This document shows positions 1 to 10,420 of a stretch of DNA of 64,000 nucleotides, one piece after another. The DNA comes from Papilionanthe hookeriana x Papilionanthe teres (Eukaryota; Streptophyta; Magnoliopsida; Asparagales; Orchidaceae): NCBI GenBank assembly GCA_022702705.1, contig CM040426.1, positions 79,693,877 to 79,757,876 on the forward strand, given 5' to 3'. How positions within the stretch are numbered: the first letter of the stretch is position 1; every line of letters starts with the position of its first letter. The notes below the pieces were generated by a model, which worked only from the letters and a program-made list of their open reading frames with translations, was not told where the DNA came from and ran no database searches. The translations under genes and the position numbers were made by a program.

Positions 1-13
1 AAATAAAATAGTG

Positions 14-493
14 TCAGGCTTTAGATAATGCATTCAACATTGAGATAGGAAAGTTTACCCTTTCACGCTGCTTAATCTTCCAAACTCCTTTCCCGTTAGT
101 GAGAAAGTTGATCACTTCTTCCAGTGGTCCTTCCATAGTTCCAAAGGTATCGTACTCACTGGTGTGCAAGTCACGTACTTCGTAGAATGAATTAATCCTT
201 GCAGCACTGAAATCCACCAAAAATCCTCTCACCTTGATTGGTGCATCTTCGATCGCAGTCAGATTGGCATAGAATTCTTTTACCACTTCCACAACAGCTC
301 TGTTGGTTATGTAACAGAAGTTTTCCCATCCTCTATCTTTTATTATTCACTCTACTTCTCCTCCAGGATTTTTGAAAACTTGATCCTGAATGCATTTTCT
401 GGCTTGAATATTATGGAAATATCTTGACTGTGCCCTTGCATTTACAAATTGAGTTTTGTCGTAATCCATTCTTCTCTTTTGTCGTGGAGTCAT
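14..493 (-). pseudogene. Env-position 'putative plant transposon protein' pseudogene, second copy
   Basis: The reading frame starts at ATG 493 (MTPRQKRRMDYDK). It carries the recognisable core KEFYANL, then VRGFLVDFSAARINSFYEV, which matches the plant transposon protein domain (PF20167 type) found beside Athila-type elements. An in-frame TGA breaks it after GGEVE, and a second TGA at 14-16 stands where the family has Trp before HYFI. Similarity continues to the window edge, so the gene is cut by the window as well as broken. It is a diverged paralogue of the pseudogene at 1347-2434 and has its own palindrome pair 360 bp upstream. The function of this family is unknown. Confidence 0.7.
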
Positions 494-850
494 TTTTCGA
501 TCTATGAAATTCACAAAAAATCTTAACTAAACTTATAAATATTACTAAGATGCTTCCAATAGTTACTAAAATCAATCTAAATCAAGTTCCATGAATTTCT
601 TCCAAGTCTTTTCTTCACATTTCAAAATTTTCCCAAAATCCTCAATGTAGAAGAAATTCATTGTAAAAATCAAAAAATTTTACATAAAAGTGAAGCTCTT
701 ACCAAGGGAAGATGAAATTCGGCGTCAAAATGTGTTGAAATCGCTCCAAATCCCAAATCTATCAAGCCCTAAGTCGGTTTTTCGAAGTTTTGAGGAAGGG
801 GATGATGAATAGTGTCGGTTGACCAGTCAAAATATAGTAAATTTTGCGAT

Positions 851-886
851 CTCGCTGTCGGCGAGAAATTTCTCGCCGTCAGCGGG
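851..886. repeat. Pair of 15-bp odd palindromes, 21-bp spacing
   Basis: Two copies of the CTCGCCGTCGGCGAG-type motif lie at 851-865 and 872-886, each with slight changes in the arms. Starts are 21 bp apart. The pair sits upstream of the pseudogene that begins at 493 on the minus strand. The stretch 887-1346 holds nothing else I can recognise. Confidence 0.85.
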
Positions 887-1346
887 ATTTCCGAATTTTT
901 AAAAATTTTTATATTTTCAATTATGTTCAATTTAATTAAGCCTTGTTCTAATGTTCGGTCACTTAATTTGATATATTTTCTAAAATTAGATACTCTACTG
1001 ACTCATATAAGGTTTACACAATACAAACAGTATAACTTTTATAAATGAAATCCATTAACTTACAAACTTCAAATACCACAAAACTAACAGTTGACTTAGC
1101 AAATTAACCAAAACACATCTAACTCAGCATTGCAATCCACACCACCATACTCAAAATGCTGAGACTAAACAAACAACATACAATCTCATCTAAACTGAGA
1201 TTATCTACGTAAAGTTCAAATTATATCAAAAACTAAATTCAAATCAACACACATACATATAATATGAATAGAAGTTTCTGCTACTCATCGGAATCGAACC
1301 GATCTCTTCTGCGATGTTTCCAATAGAATGCGGGTGCACAAACAAA

Positions 1347-2434
1347 TTATAGAAAGGCCCGAAGGGAATTCCGCAATAGAATCTTCTTCGATCCACCCTT
1401 TCGTCTCGATAGTCTTATAAAACTCGCCTCCAGATGTCCTGAATGGTCAAAGTGCTCCTTCATTCTCCAATCGATGTGATCGAATAAATCAGAGATATTA
1501 TCAATAGAATTCATCACATTTTGTAGTTCCTTCTCCAATCCTTTAAGTTTCCTTAAAATGAGGTTTGTTCTATCAGTCAGGGGCCTAATTAAAGGATTGT
1601 TTTGAGATGCTTGATCGGAAATAATTACTGTTTCATGATTGTGATCCAATGTAGGAAACATATCTGTCGGATCTAGTGGTTTCCAAGGTAATAGCACTTT
1701 TTCCCAAGCTTCGTAGGAAACTTGTACTGACTACATAAAGCAAATATAGTTGATGGGTGTCTAAGTTCATGAATCGATCAATGCACAATTAATCCTAATG
1801 CAGACTTCACAATGATAGATTCAACATCGATAGGTAATCCAGATTGAATACAGTAATTTAAAATTGTGCATTCCTTAGAGACTTTATTTACCCTCATAGT
1901 GGGTAATAACTTTGATGAAATAAAGAAATGCCAATGCTCAGAGACGAGGTTAAGAAGTGACGCAGAAAAACTAACGTACCCGTCTTCTCGTAATTCCTAA
2001 TCGTCAGGTTCGTCGGTCAGATATCTGTAGATCTCATTCATGTTGTATCTTGTAGGAACAAAATTTGAATAGTGGCAAACAGGGGTATTTTCAATCGAGT
2101 ATAATTCATTGATTCGAGAAGGAGTGAAAGTTACCCATCTGCCTCTTACGTAAACACTTCCATTATGGATCGCATGCAGATTAGAGTAGAATTCCTTGAC
2201 TACTGGAATGACTACAGCAGATGTTGTATAGCAGAATACCTCCCAACGTCGCTGAACAATCATTTCTTCAATTGTTGTCGTTGAATTCTCCGCTCCTCTG
2301 TTTACGAATCCTCTTTCTTTAATCAGTCGCTTCTTCATCAAAACCTTGTTGAATAGTCGCTGAGCCTCAGAACTGACGAATTTCCTTCAATTAAAAAGTC
2401 CAGATTTCATGGTTTCTAGTGGATTGGGGGCCAT
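1347..2434 (-). pseudogene. Env-position 'putative plant transposon protein' pseudogene, first copy
   Basis: The frame opens at ATG 2434 (MAPNPLETMKS). Sequence in order: KRLIKERGFV, then the domain core VKEFYSNLHAI, VYVRGRWVTFTPSRINELY. After a stop at about 1997 the frame continues as LNLVSEHWHFFISSKLLPT and SGLPIDVESIIVKSALGLIV, both typical of the C-terminal half of the PF20167-type domain. A last piece (1347-1697) is rich in Lys, Glu and Leu and may form a coiled coil. At least two nonsense codons and one frameshift make it dead. It follows the integrase of the minus-strand Athila element, where that lineage carries its third ORF. The original gene would have coded for roughly 360 residues. 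Function unknown. Confidence 0.75.
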
Positions 2435-2501
2435 AATAGATTGTTTTGGAGGGCTCTAATCATTTCTAAGGAAGAAGATAGTGTAAATATGAAGTTCTGA
2501 A

Positions 2502-2513
2502 CGTTTTATATAG
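2502..2513 (-). promoter_or_regulatory. TATA box of env-position ORF
   Basis: The minus strand reads CTATATAAAACG, 68 bp upstream of ATG 2434 and about 65 bp downstream of the palindrome pair at 2576-2611. The same order (palindromes, TATA) is seen in the LTRs, which suggests a copied LTR promoter module driving this ORF. Confidence 0.55.
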
Positions 2514-2575
2514 AGAAATGGCCTTAGAACTGCCCAAAACCGCAAAATAACTCACAAAACCCATTTTTCAACTAT

Positions 2576-2664
2576 CTCGCCGTCGGCGGTAACGATCTCG
2601 CTGTCGGCGGGATAGTTAATATATTTAGACTGAATTTGGGCACGCCGATCTCGCCGTCGGCGAG
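2576..2664. repeat. Three 15-bp odd palindromes
   Basis: Motifs at 2576-2590, 2597-2611 (starts 21 bp apart) and 2650-2664 (perfect CTCGCCGTCGGCGAG). The start of the third lies 74 bp from the start of the first. They precede the TATA box at 2502-2513. Confidence 0.85.
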
Positions 2665-2882
2665 ATTAGGTAAATTTGCCTAATTTCGCTCCAGTCCGAA
2701 TATTTTCTGATTTCTTCGTATAGATTCAAATTTGTGATGATTTTAAAAAGTAAAATGAGTAGTAGAATTTATTCTATATTTTAATTTTCAATAAAATTAA
2801 TAAATAGATCATAATTAATAATTAGTATGGGTTGCCTCCCATAAAGCGCTTGGTTTAGCATCGTCAGCCCGACCTTATTTAG

Positions 2883-4119
2883 TTAGTAATCAGGTTGACT
2901 GGGCATTAAAACCTCTTTAAAATTTGGTCTTCTCTCTTCAAAATAAGGTTTTAATCTGTGTCTGTTTACTTTAAATCTATGCCTAGTTTTTGGATCTTCA
3001 ATTTCTATAGTTCCGTATGAAAATATTTGAGTTATAGTGAAAGGCCCTAACCATCGAGATTTCAATTTCCGAGAAAATAATTTCAATCTTGTATTATAAA
3101 GCAAAACTTCTTGTCACGACTCAAAATTCTTCAGGTTAATCTTCCGATCATGCCATAATTTCATTTTTTTCTTTATAAATTATATCATTATGATAAGATT
3201 CATTTCTTAATTCATCTAATTCATTCAATTGCAATAATCTCTTCTCACCAGCTTCTTTCAGATTGTAATTAAATTCTTTAATTGTCCAATAAGCTTTATG
3301 TTCTAATTCAACTGGTAAGTGGCAAGTCTTTCCATATATAAGCCTGTAAGGAGTCATTCCAATCGGAGTTTTATAAGCAGATCCGTATGCCCATAATGCG
3401 TTGTACTAGTCTTATAGACTAATCCAATCTATTAGGGTTTACAGTCTTTTCTAAAATACGTTTAATTTCTCAATTAGAAACTTCAGCTAATCCAGTGGTT
3501 TGTGGATGATAAGCAGTTGATATCTTATGAATAATATTAAATTTTTCTACTAGTTTGTGAATATATTTATTTCTAAAATGAGATCCTCCGTTAGTGATAA
3601 TCACTCTCGGCATTCCAAATCTAGTAAAAATATTTTTCATTAGAAACTTTGAAACACTCTTAGCGTCACAGCGAGGTAAAGCTTGTGCTTCAATCCATTT
3701 AGAAACATAATCAACAGCAACTAATATATATGAGTTTCCAAATGAAGGAACAAATGGTCCCATAAAATCTAATCCTCAAACATCAAAAATCTCAATTTCT
3801 AATATAAAATTTAGAGGCATTTCATTTCTCTTAGATATATTACCTACTCGTTGGCATTTGTCGCAAGTTCTGATATATCTATAAACATCTCTAAAAAGAG
3901 TAGGCCAATAAAATATAGATTTTAAAATTTTATAAGAAGTTTTATCAGATGTCCTCCAAAATCAGAATCATGACATTTCTGAATGATTTGTTCTGTTTCT
4001 TCATAAGGCACGCATCTTCTAATTATAAGATCCTTACATTGCTTATATAAATATGGTTCATCCCAAAAATATGTTTTGGCATCTCGAATGAATTGTTTAC
4101 GTTGTTGCAAAGTTAACAT
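2883..4119 (-). pseudogene. Athila integrase remnant
   Basis: Three segments survive. 3922-4119 holds the zinc-binding region (IIRRCVPYEETEQIIQKCH then DFGGH). 3470-3763 holds the catalytic core: first Asp in VAVDYVSKWIEA, and RFGMPRVIITNGGSHF, where the second catalytic Asp of the usual ISDGGSHF has become Asn; the Glu in GLAEVSN is kept. 2883-3357 holds the C-terminal part (MTPYRLIYGKTCHLPVELEH, then KSRWLGPFTI and FKVNRHRLKPY). Stops and frameshifts separate the pieces. Loss of a catalytic Asp alone would inactivate it. Confidence 0.85.
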
Positions 4120-4139
4120 AGGTGGTAAAATATCACTTA

Positions 4140-5637
4140 CAATATAATTTACTTATATCGACATACTATGGTATTTTTCACTCATTTATATTATATAGTT
4201 GTTCGTCGGGAAAAGCATCGGTAATTTCATTATCGGTTCGAGATAATTCATTATATTCTAGCCTTGATAAATGATACGCAATTTGATTATCGAGTTCCCT
4301 TTTTGTTAATGATTTCAAAATCAAATTCTTGCATTAGTAATATCCATCTAATTAATCTTGGTTTGGAATCTTTCTTTTGCATTAGATATTTAATAGCGAG
4401 TGACCGGTATGCACTAATACATTTAGTTCCGATTAGATAAGGCCTAAATTTATCAAAAGCATAAACAATTGCTAATAGATCTTTTTCGATAGCTTGTATA
4501 ATTCATTTCGGCATTATTAAAAGTTTTACTTAGCATAATATATAACTTTGAAAATTTTATCATATCTTTGCCCAAATCTTGCTCCTACGGCATAATCAGC
4601 TAGCATCACACATAAGTTCAAATGGTTTCTCCCGATCGAGTGAAACTATTATAGGTGTTATGATTAATTTATCTTTTAATAATTCAAAAGCATTTAGGCA
4701 TTCAGTTGTGAATTCAAATTTCTTGTCCTTTTCTAAAAGTTGGCATAGAGGTTTAGTAATTTTTAAAAAATCTTTTATGTAGCATCTGTAGAATCCAGCA
4801 TGTCCAAGAAAACTTCTTACCCTTTTTATTGTAGTTGGAGGTGGTAATTTAGCTATAACTTGAATTTTTGCAGGGTCTACTTCCATGCCGATTTTCCAAA
4901 ATTTTATGCCCTAATACAATTCCTCCTGCTGACCATAAATTGACATTTCTCCCGATTTAGAACTAAGTTAGTTTTCTCCCATACCTCTAATACTTTTCAA
5001 GATGATTCAAACATGCGTCAAATGATGTTCCAAATACAGAGAAATCATCCATAAATGCTTCTATTCCATCATCAATTAATTTACTAAATATAGACATCAT
5101 ACATCTCCGGAATGTTGCAGGTGCTTACATAGTCCAAAAGGCATTCTTCAAAAGCAAATGTTCCATAAGGACTAGTAAATGTAATTTTCTCTTGATCCTC
5201 AGGAGCAATAGGTATCTGATGATAACCGGTATATCCATCTAAAAAATAAAAATATTTATGTCTGGCTAATCTATCCAACATTTAGTCTAGAAATGGTAAT
5301 GGGAAGTGATCTTTCCTGGTGGTTGCATTTAATTTTCTATAGTCAATACATATACACCATCCAGTAACTTGTCTTATAGGTATTTAATCATTATTTTCAT
5401 TAGCTTTAACGGTCACTCCTCCTTTCTTAGGAACACAGTGAATTGGGCTTACCCAAGCACTGTCCGAAATAGGATATATAATACCATTATCTAACATTTT
5501 AATATTTCTTTCCTGACTAATTCTTTCATTATTGGGTTTAATCTCCTTTGGGGATCTACTCTTGGTTTATGTTCATTATCTAAAATAATTATGTGCATAC
5601 AGATTGAAGGACTAATTCTTTTAATATCTGCTAAAGT
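4140..5637 (-). pseudogene. Athila reverse transcriptase and RNase H remnant
   Basis: RT fingers and palm are visible at 5084-5281 (FLDGYTGYHQIPIAPEDQEK, then TFTSPYGTFAF), after which the frame shifts. The polymerase box survives at about 5037-5065 as AFMDDFSVFG, the Athila form of YxDD. The thumb and connection lie in 4596-4886 (SFLGHAGFYRCYIKDF, KPLCQLLEKD) and lead into the first RNase H residues FELMCDAS. RNase H is hard to follow below 4590 because of multiple frameshifts. It is clearly non-functional. Confidence 0.8.
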
Positions 5638-6660
5638 TCAACCAAAAGTTTTCTTATATTTTTTTAATGTGTCTAACAGTTTTTGTTCTTGTGATTCATT
5701 CAATTCGATTGATATAATAACTGGTAGGGTTGAATAGTTACCTAAGTAAGCATATTTTAAATGATTAAGTAAAATTTTTAATTCGAGTTCAGGAGGTCTA
5801 ATAATTGACGGAACTATATTCTTTTCAGCGTTTTCAGTATTGTCCAACATTTCAAATTTTTCCTGTATATAATCCGAGTTTTTCATTATCTGCTTCTTCA
5901 ATTAATTCGGTATTTTCTTTTTCTAACTTTTCTTCATAATATTCTTTAAATTGTTCATTTTGCAAATGTTCGAAGTATTTCCATTCGAAAACATTCATCG
6001 TCTTTTTCTACGAGCGGGATATTTCATTGATTTTCTTGTGTTAAAAGTTACTTTTTGATCGTTTACTCTCATAGTCAATTCTCCTTTCGAACATCGATCA
6101 TAGCTTTTCCAGTGGCTAAAAAGGGTCTTCCTAATATTATGAGAATTTCGTATCTTCTTCAGTATCTAGAACAATAAAATCTACGGGAAGATAAATTTAT
6201 CCACTTTTACTAACACATCTTCGATAACTCCCTTAGGATAAGTCACGAACGATCGGCTAGCTGAAGAGTTCTTGAAGTAGGTGAAATTTCTCCTAATTCT
6301 AATCTTTTAAAAATTGATAGAGGCATTAGATTGATGCTTGCTCCTAAGTCACACAAAGCTTTTCCGTAAATTTTTTCTCCAATAGCGCAAGGTATAGTGA
6401 AACTACCAGGATCTTTTAATTTTTCAGGAAGCTTTTTCTGAATAATTGCACTACACTCTTCGCTAAGTGCAACTGTTTCATTATCTGTGAATTTTCTTTT
6501 TTTATTTAAAATATCTTTCATAAATTTTACATAATTAGGCATTTGTTCTAATGCTTCTATAAAAGGAATATTTACCGTTAATTTTTTTAAAATTTCAAGG
6601 AATTTAGAAAATTGCTTATCTTTTTTATGTTGCTTTAGTTGTTAAGGAAATGATGGTGGT
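5638..6660 (-). pseudogene. Athila aspartic protease and protease-RT linker remnant
   Basis: The segment 6243-6542 contains FTIPCAIGEKIYGKALCD followed by LGASINLMPLSIFKRL; CDLGAS is the single-active-site aspartic protease motif of this lineage. The frame then breaks. 5638-5901 (RPPELELKILLNHLKYAYLG, then LPVIISIELN) is the linker that precedes RT in these polyproteins. The protease is nearly colinear with the one at 58675-59511 of the plus-strand element. Confidence 0.8.
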
Positions 6661-6700
6661 GGTTTTTCTATAGATATTTTCATAGGGATCAATGGATATT

Positions 6701-8203
6701 CTAAGTTTTGATCTTGCTGATCCTTTTCTTTTCGATTTCCACTTCCTCATTTTTACTTTCTGTTTCTTTCTGAATTTTAGTTTCTAACTCTTTTCTACTT
6801 CGTAATTGTATCGCTTTAATTTGTTCTTTTCCTTGGTCTTTAGGATTTATTTCCACATTACTAGGAAAAGTTCCAGGAATTCTAATGTTAAGCGCGGTAG
6901 CGATATGTCCGAGTTGAGTTTCAATATTTTTAATTGATGTTCCTTGATTTTGTAATTGATTTCCTTGAATTTGTAATTGATTTCCTTGATTTTGCAAGTG
7001 CTGACCCATACTTAATATTTATTCTTCTATAGATGACTTCTTATCTTTAAATTGAGTGTTATTAAATCCAGGTGGATAAGAAGGTTTATAATTTGTATTT
7101 CCTTGATTAGGTGAATTTCCTATAGAGTTTTTCATCCATTGTTGATTAGCTGTATTGTTATTCCAATTAAAATTTGGATGATTCTTCCAACTAGGATTAT
7201 AAAAATTCACATAAGGATTATTGGGTCTATTATTAATAGCATTTATAGTTTCATAAGGAGATTGAGAATCTATAATTTGTCCAGATGAGTTTTCTTCTAA
7301 TATAGTAAGAGAGTAATTTATTCCAAAATGATCTAATTTCTTTGATATAGCGACAATTTGAGAAGCTAACATAGATATTGCATCATTTTCATGAACAACG
7401 GCTATCTTTTTAGGATTTATTCTTTCAGTGAGGCCATTGAAAATTATTAGTAGTCATTTCTTCGATTAACGCATAGGCTTCATCAAATGGTTTTGACATT
7501 AATGAACCTCCAAGCATCGGCATCGATGATTGATCTACAGAGATCCTACTAATACATTGTAAAAAGTTTGTATAATTAACCGATACGGTAATGCATGATG
7601 TGGGTATTTCCTAATAAGTTCTTTAAATCTCTCCCGAAGCTTCATATATGGATTCTCAATCAGTCGACGAAAAGATATTATATCATTTCTAAGTTTTGCG
7701 AGTTTTCGAAGGAGGAAAATATTTGGATAGAAATTTTTGTGATAATTCTCCCAAGTTTTAATAGATCCGAGTGCTTAATGAATTTAACCACATCTTAGCC
7801 TTATCCCTTAAAGAAAAAGGAAAAAGCTAAGTCTAATAGCATCATTAGATACTCCTTCATATTTAAAAGTAGCACATAGTTCCAAAAAACTAGCAAGATG
7901 TAAATTAGGATATTCATTAGGTGAACCACTAAATTGATTATTATGTACCATTTGGATAATTGCAGGTTTAAGTTCGAATGAGTTAGCAGCTACATCAGGG
8001 TTTTGAATAGTTAGGTGAATTTCATCTAATGTAGGGTTGGCATAATCTCATAATGGTCTTTGTTGGTTTATATTTTCAATTTCTGGATTATTTGTCATTT
8101 GTGTTAAATTTATAATTTCTCTCTTTTGATTTCTAATTCTTTTAATTGTGCGCTCTAATTCTGAATCGTAAGGTATTAAATTTTCGTTTCCAAATTTACA
8201 CAT
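6701..8203 (-). pseudogene. Athila gag remnant
   Basis: The frame starts at ATG 8203 (MCKFGNENLIPYDSELER). The retrotransposon gag domain follows with LHLASFLELCATFKYEGVSN, then breaks near 7840. The C-terminal part at 7019-7372 has the Asn/Pro-rich stretch NFYNPSWKNHPNFNWNNN and SYPPGFNNTQFKDKK. 6701-7009 has three near-repeats of NQGNQLQIQ type followed by IETQLGHIATALN, matching the other Athila gag of the window at 58460-58614. Several stops and frameshifts are present. No CCHC knuckle was seen. Confidence 0.8.
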
Positions 8204-8289
8204 ACAATTTTTAAGTAATATTTAAAATAGTCTGTTACTTTAGTAATTATTTTAATAATTCTATTAATTACCTTAATAATTACTTTACT

Positions 8290-8307
8290 TCCCCGGCAAC
8301 AGCGCCA
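8290..8307 (-). other. Primer binding site, tRNA-Asp
   Basis: The minus strand reads TGGCGCTGTTGCCGGGGA, which pairs with the 3' end of plant tRNA-Asp(GUC) plus CCA with a single mismatch. The preceding sequence, GGATCAAGTTTT, is shared by all three Athila-type primer sites in the window. Confidence 0.85.
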
Positions 8308-8360
8308 AAAACTTGATCCACTTTTTAATATTTATACTTACAACTATGATATGAAAATTA

Positions 8361-8387
8361 ACAACGGCACCAAAAACTTGATCCCGC
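8361..8387 (-). repeat. Second, degenerate primer-site copy
   Basis: The minus strand has GCGGGATCAAGTTTTTGG followed by TGCCGTTGT, a partial copy of the primer site and its leader, 65 bp upstream of the better-matched site. The other two Athila-type elements show the same doubling. Confidence 0.7.
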
Positions 8388-8389
8388 AC

Positions 8390-9838
8390 TGAATATATAT
8401 ATACTAATGATTCTGTTATGGAATTTATGATTTATATTGTAGATACTACGCAAGTATACATATCGTTATCAAGTAATATAGGGCTCTAATGGAGTCTTAG
8501 ATATCGATCCCACAAGGAAGTTAGAGAATTTTAAAGACAACTTAAAGTAGATTTACTTACTAATCTAGTATACAGAAATTAAGAACACTTAGACTATAAT
8601 AAAATAATGCTTAAAAGGTTGAATATCAAATTTCAGAAAAGTATCTTTCTCCTTATTTGAGAGAATTAAGTGAATGAAGAATTAAATGAGTTTTTTAATT
8701 GTATTGTGCCACATAGGAGCATTCCTATTCTTTACCCTTTGGTCCAGGTGCAAAGAACATTGACTAGTGTTATGTTTGGATATTGAATCTGAGGCTAGGC
8801 TGGGAGGATACCGACTGCCACTCGAGCTCCACATTCCCTCGCTCGAGGGCTAACATCTACACTTCAGCTCCCAAACAATAGGACCGAATTAAAGATTTTA
8901 GTCCGTCACACTAAAATGTCCAATTCTACGCCCGATAGTTAATATTTCTCTATTTATTTGCAACCTCCTTCAAGGCTTTTGACTTCCCGAATCTTGGATG
9001 TAATCTTTACTATAGTTGATAATTTAACATATGTTAACAAATCGATTGGCCGTATTGAAAGTAAATTAAGATTTAAGTAAAAGATTAGCACGATTTCTAT
9101 TTTCATATTTTTAGGCACAACTACTTTAATTCATCATTTCACAAAATCTCGATAACGAGGGAAAGATTAAGAAAACGACTCGGAATGCATGGGAAAAATA
9201 ACACAAATCATGGATTTCATTAAAGTTAACAAACAATAAACAAATATACTTATCTCGATTCTTCTCCACAATGAGACTCGTCGAAGTTCCTTTGACTCTT
9301 CCTTCTAGTACAACACACTTAATTAAACTCACCAAGACGCTAAACACTCTACACACTAGAAAGACTCTATATAGAAACTAAAAGACTCTAGAATGACACA
9401 CAACTGACTAAAATTCGTTTCTATTTATAGAAGGAGTCAAATCTCCAAAGGTTGCTTAAGCACCTCTTCAAAAAACATCTAGGTTCAATGTATCTGGCTT
9501 AATTCAACTGTCTCGCCGTCGGCGGGCTTCTAGAAGATGAATAAACCGCGCGATCTCGCTGTCGGCGGGTTCGATCTCGCCGTCGGCGAGTTCCTTATAA
9601 TATATTCAAAACTTTCGGGAAAAACTCACCGTCGGTGGCCTTTTCCTCGCCGTCGGCGGGATAGTTCACTTTTCATCTATTTCAGTCCTTTTTGCTCCAA
9701 ATTCGCTTCTTTTCGTGCTTTTTGCTTTCATTACTTATAAATCTTCATTCATAACGATAAAATAAAGAAAATACCTTTCTTTAAATTGCGATTTCATATA
9801 AAATTGGTATAAATTTCTCAATACATTTTTACGTGGTC
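8390..9838 (-). repeat. 5' LTR of the minus-strand Athila element
   Basis: Start is placed at TGACCACG (9838) and end near 8390. A TATA-like CTATAAATAG lies at about 9425. The segment 8700-8950 is homologous to 56310-56550 and 63190-63420 of the other LTRs (for example GGGAGCTCCGAAGTGGCAG in those). The palindrome array at 9512-9660 lies upstream of the TATA. Exact ends are uncertain because no second LTR of this copy was found. Confidence 0.75.
9512..9660. repeat. Five 15-bp odd palindromes in U3
   Basis: Motifs at 9512-9526, 9555-9569, 9576-9590 (perfect CTCGCCGTCGGCGAG), 9625-9639 and 9646-9660. The last four form two pairs with 21-bp start-to-start spacing, and the pairs lie 70 bp apart. 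Confidence 0.9.
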
Positions 9839-9841
9839 ATT

Positions 9842-9844
<3 letters not shown>

Positions 9845-9899
<55 letters not shown>
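9845..9899. repeat. (AT)n microsatellite
   Basis: An uninterrupted AT dinucleotide run borders the 5' LTR of the Athila element. Its length may be polymorphic or affected by assembly. Confidence 0.95.
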
Positions 9900-9902
<3 letters not shown>

Positions 9903-10000
9903 GTTGGGCTTAAATTTTGTATTAATTATGCAATCATGAAAATTAAAGTGTAGTTGATACTAATATTTTGGGACAATGAAATTGTACTTACCCAAAAGTA

Positions 10001-10420
10001 GGGGCAATTGATACTCCACCAGCAAATTTTTATCATCCGACATGAATTTCGATGCATGACACGAATCTCGAAGTAAACTTTTGAGGAAGAAACATTCAAA
10101 TGTCAATTAAGAGTCATCAAGTGCTCCGATTTCATCAAACTTATAGTCTAACTGATAGGCTCGATAAGATGGACCCAATGTTATCAAAATTATTCCAATC
10201 CCAGTCAAACTAAACTCAGATCAAGTCATTAATATACTCTTGAAAGTTTTTTGGACATATTTAGAAAGTCAAATGAATGTCCAATCTAATAAGTCTATAG
10301 TCAAATCAAGCATCTTGACATGACGAATCCAGCGAGCCCAAGATTGCTCAATTCCAACATTGTTAAGGCACTCATATGTCTATCGATGTCATCCGATCAA
10401 ATGAATTTGAGCTTATAAAA
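10001..10420 (+). repeat. Tat-element LTR fragment, opposite orientation
   Basis: It begins TGATACTCCACC and runs as the reverse complement of the LTR at 47983-48892: matching blocks include the GATGACGAGTC-like, GTTATCAAAATT and TTAAGGCACTC segments in the same order. Only the first half of the LTR is present, with no internal element sequence beside it. Confidence 0.6.

Larger units (their letters stand above)
1..9838 (-). mobile_element. Athila-lineage Ty3/gypsy retrotransposon, decayed
   Basis: Read on the minus strand, the order is 5' LTR (about 9838 to 8390), primer site for tRNA-Asp, gag, aspartic protease, reverse transcriptase, RNase H, integrase, then a conserved block at 2829-2880 containing the sense sequence for GCTTTATGGGAGGCAACCCA, which is repeated almost exactly at 60358-60377 in the plus-strand element of this window. 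Past the integrase lie two env-position pseudogenes. No matching 3' LTR could be found, so the left boundary is unknown and the element may run off the window. All coding parts carry stops and frameshifts, so it is not autonomous. The lineage call rests on the PBS, protease and integrase sequences. Confidence 0.85.

Noticed and set aside
1270..1345. tRNA-like T-arm (GGTTCGATTCCGAT on the minus strand)
   Set aside because: The T-arm stem and loop look good, but no matching acceptor stem, D-arm or anticodon arm could be assembled, so it is not called a tRNA gene.
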